This document shows positions 13,291 to 16,290 of a stretch of DNA of 16,290 bases, piece by piece. How positions within the stretch are numbered: the stretch's first letter is position 1; each line of letters opens with the position of its first letter. The stretch is from contig CALVWH010000001.1 of assembly GCA_944364705.1 (NCBI GenBank), positions 1 through 16,290 of the forward strand, in the 5' to 3' direction. Under the pieces are notes generated by a model. That model was given only the letters and a program-made list of their open reading frames with translations, made no database searches and had not been told where the DNA came from. Both the position numbers and the translations under genes were made by a program. The stretch comes from an uncultured Bacilli bacterium. GTDB lineage: Bacteria > Bacillota_I > Bacilli_A > RF39 > UBA660.

Positions 13291-14043
13291 TTATTTTTTC
13301 ATATTTTTGAGCAAAAAATCAATAATCTTCTTATCATAATGATATAATTCATGCTTTCCCTCTTTAATCGTTGTCAACGGCAATTTATTCTTCTTACAAA
13401 AGTCAAAAATATCTCTATAATGTACCGTCTTATCTAAAGTTCCATGAATTATTGAAATATTTTGGAACTTATATTTTTTAATGGCATCATCGCCCTTTTT
13501 AAACTCAAGATAAGCATTTTTATATATTTTAATATTATTATATAAAGGCATAAATGCATTTGTATCAAAGGAATCAAGGGATATTCCTGATTTTTGTTCC
13601 ATAATTTCGCAAAAATTAATGTCAGGACACATTAACATTGTTTTTTCTATATTGGTATTATTTTGGATCAATTTATTTAAAATTACAAAACCACCAAAGC
13701 TACATCCAAATAAATATATAGGTACTTTATATTTTGTTTTCGCATATATAATCATTTCTTCTAAATAGGTTATACATAGATTTAAAGTAAAGTGTGAAAA
13801 ATCTGTTTTATCCTCCCCATGTCCTGGAAAATCAAAAGAAATCATACCTATTTTACTTTCTAATAAATCATCATAAAATCTAGTTGCCCATGTTTTGTTA
13901 CTACCCAACCCATGACAATAAATAATTATTTTATTCATATCGCCTTCCGGTATAGCACAAAAAGTACGAATTTTACCATTAACCAAATAATTAAATTTAA
14001 CTCTTACATCATTTTTTGCTTTTTCGATTTTTCTTTCATCCAT
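13291..14043 (-). CDS. Alpha/beta hydrolase (serine hydrolase)
   Basis: 250 residues from the ATG at 14043. The full fold signature is visible: oxyanion HGLG (44-47), DFPGHG (71-76), nucleophile elbow GCSFGG (113-118, S115), acid HGTLD (D204) and the base in GKHELYH (H231). It is the size of a minimal esterase or lysophospholipase-type hydrolase with a small lid (about 140-190). No signal peptide, so cytosolic; substrate unknown. A TTG at 14049 is only one base from AGAGG and was rejected in favour of the ATG with a 7-nt gap. Ile codon ATA is common here (9 of the first 20 Ile codons I read, against 0 of 12 in the first part of rseP), a sign of foreign origin. It lies downstream of the PEP-synthase-like gene. 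Confidence 0.88.
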   Translation of the reverse strand: MDERKIEKAKNDVRVKFNYLVNGKIRTFCAIPEGDMNKIIIYCHGLGSNKTWATRFYDDLLESKIGMISFDFPGHGEDKTDFSHFTLNLCITYLEEMIIYAKTKYKVPIYLFGCSFGGFVILNKLIQNNTNIEKTMLMCPDINFCEIMEQKSGISLDSFDTNAFMPLYNNIKIYKNAYLEFKKGDDAIKKYKFQNISIIHGTLDKTVHYRDIFDFCKKNKLPLTTIKEGKHELYHYDKKIIDFLLKNMKK

Positions 14044-14060
14044 ATACAATCCTCTTTCCC

Positions 14061-14094
14061 AAAAAACAGAAAGATTCTATGTACGAATCGTTTC
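14061..14094 (-). terminator. Possible intercistronic terminator or attenuator
   Basis: On minus, GAAA-C-GATTC pairs with GAATC-TTTC (9 bp, one bulged base) around a 7-nt loop, and TGTTTTTT follows. It sits between the PEP-synthase-like gene and the hydrolase, with its U-tract ending about 5 nt before the hydrolase ribosome site. Confidence 0.45.
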
Positions 14095-14135
14095 CCTATT
14101 TTTTGCTTTCAAACATTTAATTCTGATCTTTTAAT

Positions 14136-15842
14136 TTACGTTTTATAACATGTTACCTTCCCCTGATTCCCATTGATTTCTATTTTTTTCGTTTTATTTT
14201 TTTTAATTTCATCAATAATATCTTCTCCTACTCCTGTAACACATGGAATGCCTAATTCTCTTGCGATTATGGCAGTATGACATAAAAATCCTCCATAAAC
14301 AGTCACTACACCTTTAGAATTCATCAAGTGTGGTATCCATTTTGGATCCGTCATTCTTGCTAAAAGAATTTTACCTGGTTCCATTCTTTCCTCTGGAGAT
14401 TCTAAAAAATTTACCTCTCCCTCTACTATCCCAGGTGCAGCAGGAATTCCCAAATATCCATCACAACAATCGATATTTCTTTCATCAATCATAATTTTTT
14501 TCGTAACTGGACGAAATTGCAACATAACTAATTCATCATCTAATATCATCCACTCAAAATCAGCGTTACTTCCAATCTTTTTTTGATATTCTATCATTTT
14601 CTGTCCCACCTTAAAATTACCACACTCTAAGAAATTAGAACATTCTTTTCCATTCCAAATTTCCGTATATGGAGTACTTGAACCAGAAACCAATTTTTCA
14701 CCATTTCCTCTTACCCACTCTAATACACCAGAAGTATCAGAATTACCAATCCATACTCCTGCATATTCTGGTTCTTTAAAAGCTTGGATAACAACTGCCA
14801 TATGTGGTTGCTCCAATCCATTCACCCGCATATAGTCATTTACTCTAGTATTATAAATAGACTGTTTAACCTTATTGACCATTTTCAAAATTTCTCTCGT
14901 TGGAACATTTAGGTAAGAATCAAACATACCTGCAAAAGAGTTTTTTTCTCCATCTTCTATATCAGCAGAACTTCTAATTGAATAATATCCATAGGTTAAA
15001 TCAATCTTTTGTAAATCTTCTTCTGTTATAGATACTCCGATCGGAATAACCACAGAATAAGGGATTTTAATACCATTACTATTTAAAATCGATAGCCCAT
15101 ACATCTTTCCACCAATAAATTTTACTACAAATTTCTTTATATATAGTTCTGATAAAATACTACACGTATCAATATCTAATATTCTTTCTTTTGATAACCG
15201 ATCAAATAATCTTTTTCTCAAAGTTACTTGCTCCAACTGAAAGGAATCTAAACTTCTATTCCCACAATACTGAACTTGCAATTCTTCTAAATATTTTCCA
15301 TATTCTTTTTCAAAAAAATAATGTTGTTTCTCTTGCCATTGTTTTAAAACAATATATTTATATAATAAATCCTCTTGGATTACTAAATTGTTCTCCCTTG
15401 AAAATCCTCTTTTTTTTATATCAACAGATAAATAAAATTTATCAATTTTCGCAACAATATCTAGATAATCGTTAGGATATTTATTTTTAATTTCTTCGAT
15501 GATATGATCACTAATTATAGAATGCTCATCGATACTTTCTAAAAAATAAAAATATGCTAAAGACTTCAAACCGTTTTTCAACTTTTTTGAAAAATCATCC
15601 ACGCATTTTGATTTTTCAAAAAAACGAATTGTCAATTTTCTTACTTTCCATAATATCGTATCCAATTCTTCAAAGCTAATATTTTTTGATAACCGACGAA
15701 TAAAATCCATGATATGATCAGCAAATGTTTCATCCTCAAGAGCTTCAAACATCATTCTACTTCGAAAGGCTTTATTGGTAATCGTATTTTCTAATATTTT
15801 CTTATATTCTTGAAATTTTCTTAAACCAATCAAGAGTTTCAC
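14136..15842 (-). CDS. PEP-synthase-like phosphotransferase (ATP-grasp plus phosphohistidine domain)
   Basis: 568 residues. Residues 1 to about 235 are helical and charged and match nothing I recognise. Residues about 240-450 are a PPDK/PEP-synthase N-type ATP-grasp: GGKMYGL (244-250), SIRSSADIEDGEKNSFAG (288-305) and the end motif EWMILDDELVMLQFRPVT (430-447). Residues about 465-565 are the swivelling phosphohistidine domain: GIPAAPGIVEGEV (465-477) and GGFLCHTAIIARELGIP (518-534), H522 being the phosphorylated residue. The PEP/pyruvate TIM barrel of true PEP synthase is missing. Dikinases lacking the barrel include rifampin phosphotransferase, where a separate domain binds the drug; there it lies between the two others, whereas here the extra domain is first. 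The start is uncertain: GTG at 15842 abuts AAGAAGG, while the TTG at 15833 is 8 nt away; no nearby ATG. Confidence 0.85.
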   Translation of the reverse strand: MKLLIGLRKFQEYKKILENTITNKAFRSRMMFEALEDETFADHIMDFIRRLSKNISFEELDTILWKVRKLTIRFFEKSKCVDDFSKKLKNGLKSLAYFYFLESIDEHSIISDHIIEEIKNKYPNDYLDIVAKIDKFYLSVDIKKRGFSRENNLVIQEDLLYKYIVLKQWQEKQHYFFEKEYGKYLEELQVQYCGNRSLDSFQLEQVTLRKRLFDRLSKERILDIDTCSILSELYIKKFVVKFIGGKMYGLSILNSNGIKIPYSVVIPIGVSITEEDLQKIDLTYGYYSIRSSADIEDGEKNSFAGMFDSYLNVPTREILKMVNKVKQSIYNTRVNDYMRVNGLEQPHMAVVIQAFKEPEYAGVWIGNSDTSGVLEWVRGNGEKLVSGSSTPYTEIWNGKECSNFLECGNFKVGQKMIEYQKKIGSNADFEWMILDDELVMLQFRPVTKKIMIDERNIDCCDGYLGIPAAPGIVEGEVNFLESPEERMEPGKILLARMTDPKWIPHLMNSKGVVTVYGGFLCHTAIIARELGIPCVTGVGEDIIDEIKKNKTKKIEINGNQGKVTCYKT

Positions 15843-15891
15843 CTTCTTTATTTCCTATAATTTTTTCATAATTCAAGTTTTCTATATAAAA

Positions 15892-15920
15892 AGTATATCA
15901 TGATTTTTTTAGGATAAAAA
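15892..15920 (-). promoter_or_regulatory. Putative promoter of the PEP-synthase-like gene
   Basis: On minus, an extended -10 TGATATACT (hexamer TATACT, 15892-15897), with a weak TTTTTA (15915-15920) at 17 nt. The leader would be about 40 nt. Confidence 0.45.
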
Positions 15921-15939
15921 TATTTTAGGATTTATAAAC

Positions 15940-15967
15940 AAAAAATACCGGTTTTTACACCGATATT
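15940..15967 (-). terminator. Intrinsic terminator downstream of the 36-codon ORF
   Basis: On minus, AATATCGGT pairs over 9 bp with ACCGGTATT (one G-U), loop of six, with T6 at the end (complement of A 15940-15945). It marks the end of a minus-strand transcript coming from the right. Confidence 0.7.
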
Positions 15968-16011
15968 TTATATTTTGCAATCAAGTTTTTTATCTTTATC
16001 AGAAGGCAACC

Positions 16012-16122
16012 TTACATATCTTCTTTTTCTAAAGCAATTAAATCATATTTAGCAAAAATATCTAAAATCATTCGATACGTTAGTTTTTTCCCTAAAAGTT
16101 CTCGAAATTTCACTGTTTTCAT
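16012..16122 (-). CDS. Small ORF (36 aa), possible small protein or gene remnant
   Basis: The ATG at 16122, preceded by AGAAGG with a 4-nt gap, opens 36 codons: MKTVKFRELLGKKLTYRMIL..., ending EKEDM. The composition (amphipathic, helix-like, ordinary codon use) looks coding. The same frame stays open upstream to about 16245 (77 codons in all) with no ATG, GTG or TTG in frame; that stretch is Lys-rich with a CIKHCTLPQL motif. A promoter-like pair at 16245-16273 and a terminator at 15940-15967 bracket it. It could be a genuine small protein with a leader of about 115 nt, or the end of a decayed gene. I do not recognise it. The rest of 15843-16290 holds no other gene I can support. Confidence 0.38.
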   Translation of the reverse strand: MKTVKFRELLGKKLTYRMILDIFAKYDLIALEKEDM

Positions 16123-16244
16123 TTTTCCTTCTGTTCGTAATTGTGGTAGTGTGCAATGTTTTATACACTTCCGCTTGTTTTTCCTTTTATTTATAAGACT
16201 TTTTTCTATATTTTTCTTTTCCCCCTCTTTTTTATGGGAATTTT

Positions 16245-16273
16245 TTTATAGAATTATCTTTTTTGTCTATCAA
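16245..16273 (-). promoter_or_regulatory. Promoter-like sequence upstream of the 36-codon ORF
   Basis: On minus, -35 TTGATA (16268-16273), a 17-nt spacer and -10 TATAAA (16245-16250). Such matches are easy to find in AT-rich DNA, but the spacing is exact and the terminator downstream supports a transcript. Confidence 0.45.
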
Positions 16274-16290
16274 AAAATGACAGATTTCGT

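Noticed and set aside
611..15475. Plus-strand open frames opposite the TtcA-like, unknown, RseP, CdsA, UppS and PEP-synthase-like genes
   Set aside because: They are antisense shadows: no ribosome sites, low-complexity translations, and the opposite strand encodes clear proteins.
1..16290. Possible Mollicutes genetic code (TGA as Trp), given the low GC
   Set aside because: All recognised genes are full length with TGA treated as stop, Trp positions use TGG, and one gene ends in TGA.
1..16290. CRISPR array, tRNA, rRNA or insertion sequence
   Set aside because: No regularly spaced repeats, cloverleaf-like GC-rich blocks, rRNA motifs or transposase-like proteins were seen on either strand.

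Overview
This is an AT-rich window, roughly 30% GC by eye. It carries the genes of a low-GC, Gram-positive-type bacterium (Bacillota/Bacilli, possibly one of the small-genome uncultured gut lineages near RF39 or Erysipelotrichales; the placement is inference). Shine-Dalgarno sites are strong (AGGAGG), many promoters read as TTGACA / 17 bp / TATAAT, and several -10 boxes are extended (TGTTATAAT). Intergenic gaps are short and U-tailed hairpin terminators are frequent. The code is standard: full-length proteins use TGG for Trp, and TGA ends one gene, so the Mollicutes code 4 is excluded. Of the 16 stop codons visible for the genes complete at their 3' ends (the 36-codon ORF aside), 12 are TAA, 3 TAG and 1 TGA.

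Layout. 1-2134 (minus): the 5' part of a DUF308/HdeD-like membrane protein, a TtcA-family PP-loop tRNA thiolase, and an unrecognised 268-residue protein that overlaps it. 2146-2573: a divergent promoter pair and a HIT-family nucleotide hydrolase on plus. 2592-4640 (minus): an orphan HerA/FtsK-type ATPase, then a 66-residue pilin-like protein. 4666-5054: a compact divergent control region with a perfect 17-nt palindrome, and a DUF192 gene on plus. 5056-6429 (minus): phosphomannomutase/phosphoglucomutase. 6568-8132 (plus): two tandem paralogous membrane-anchored proteins of an unrecognised family ending in CYWS. 8251-8718 (minus): a Nudix hydrolase. 8872-11431 (minus): the envelope operon uppS-cdsA-rseP. 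11521-12038 (minus): rpsP-khpA. 12110-13096 (minus): an NlpC/P60 endopeptidase with Ig-like domains. 13291-15842 (minus): an alpha/beta hydrolase and an unusual PEP-synthase-like phosphotransferase, both looking recently acquired. 15940-16273: a terminator, a 36-codon ORF and a promoter on minus. No gap of 300 bases or more lacks a gene, apart from the small-ORF region at the right end.

Working together. UppS (undecaprenyl-PP synthesis), CdsA (CDP-diacylglycerol), RseP (intramembrane protease), the hexose phosphomutase and the NlpC/P60 enzyme all serve the envelope. S16, KhpA and the TtcA-like enzyme serve translation and RNA. The pilin-like protein, the paralog pair and the hydrolase/PEP-synthase-like pair are the accessory part and the best places to look for new biology. 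I found no tRNA, rRNA, CRISPR array, insertion sequence or recognisable defence operon.
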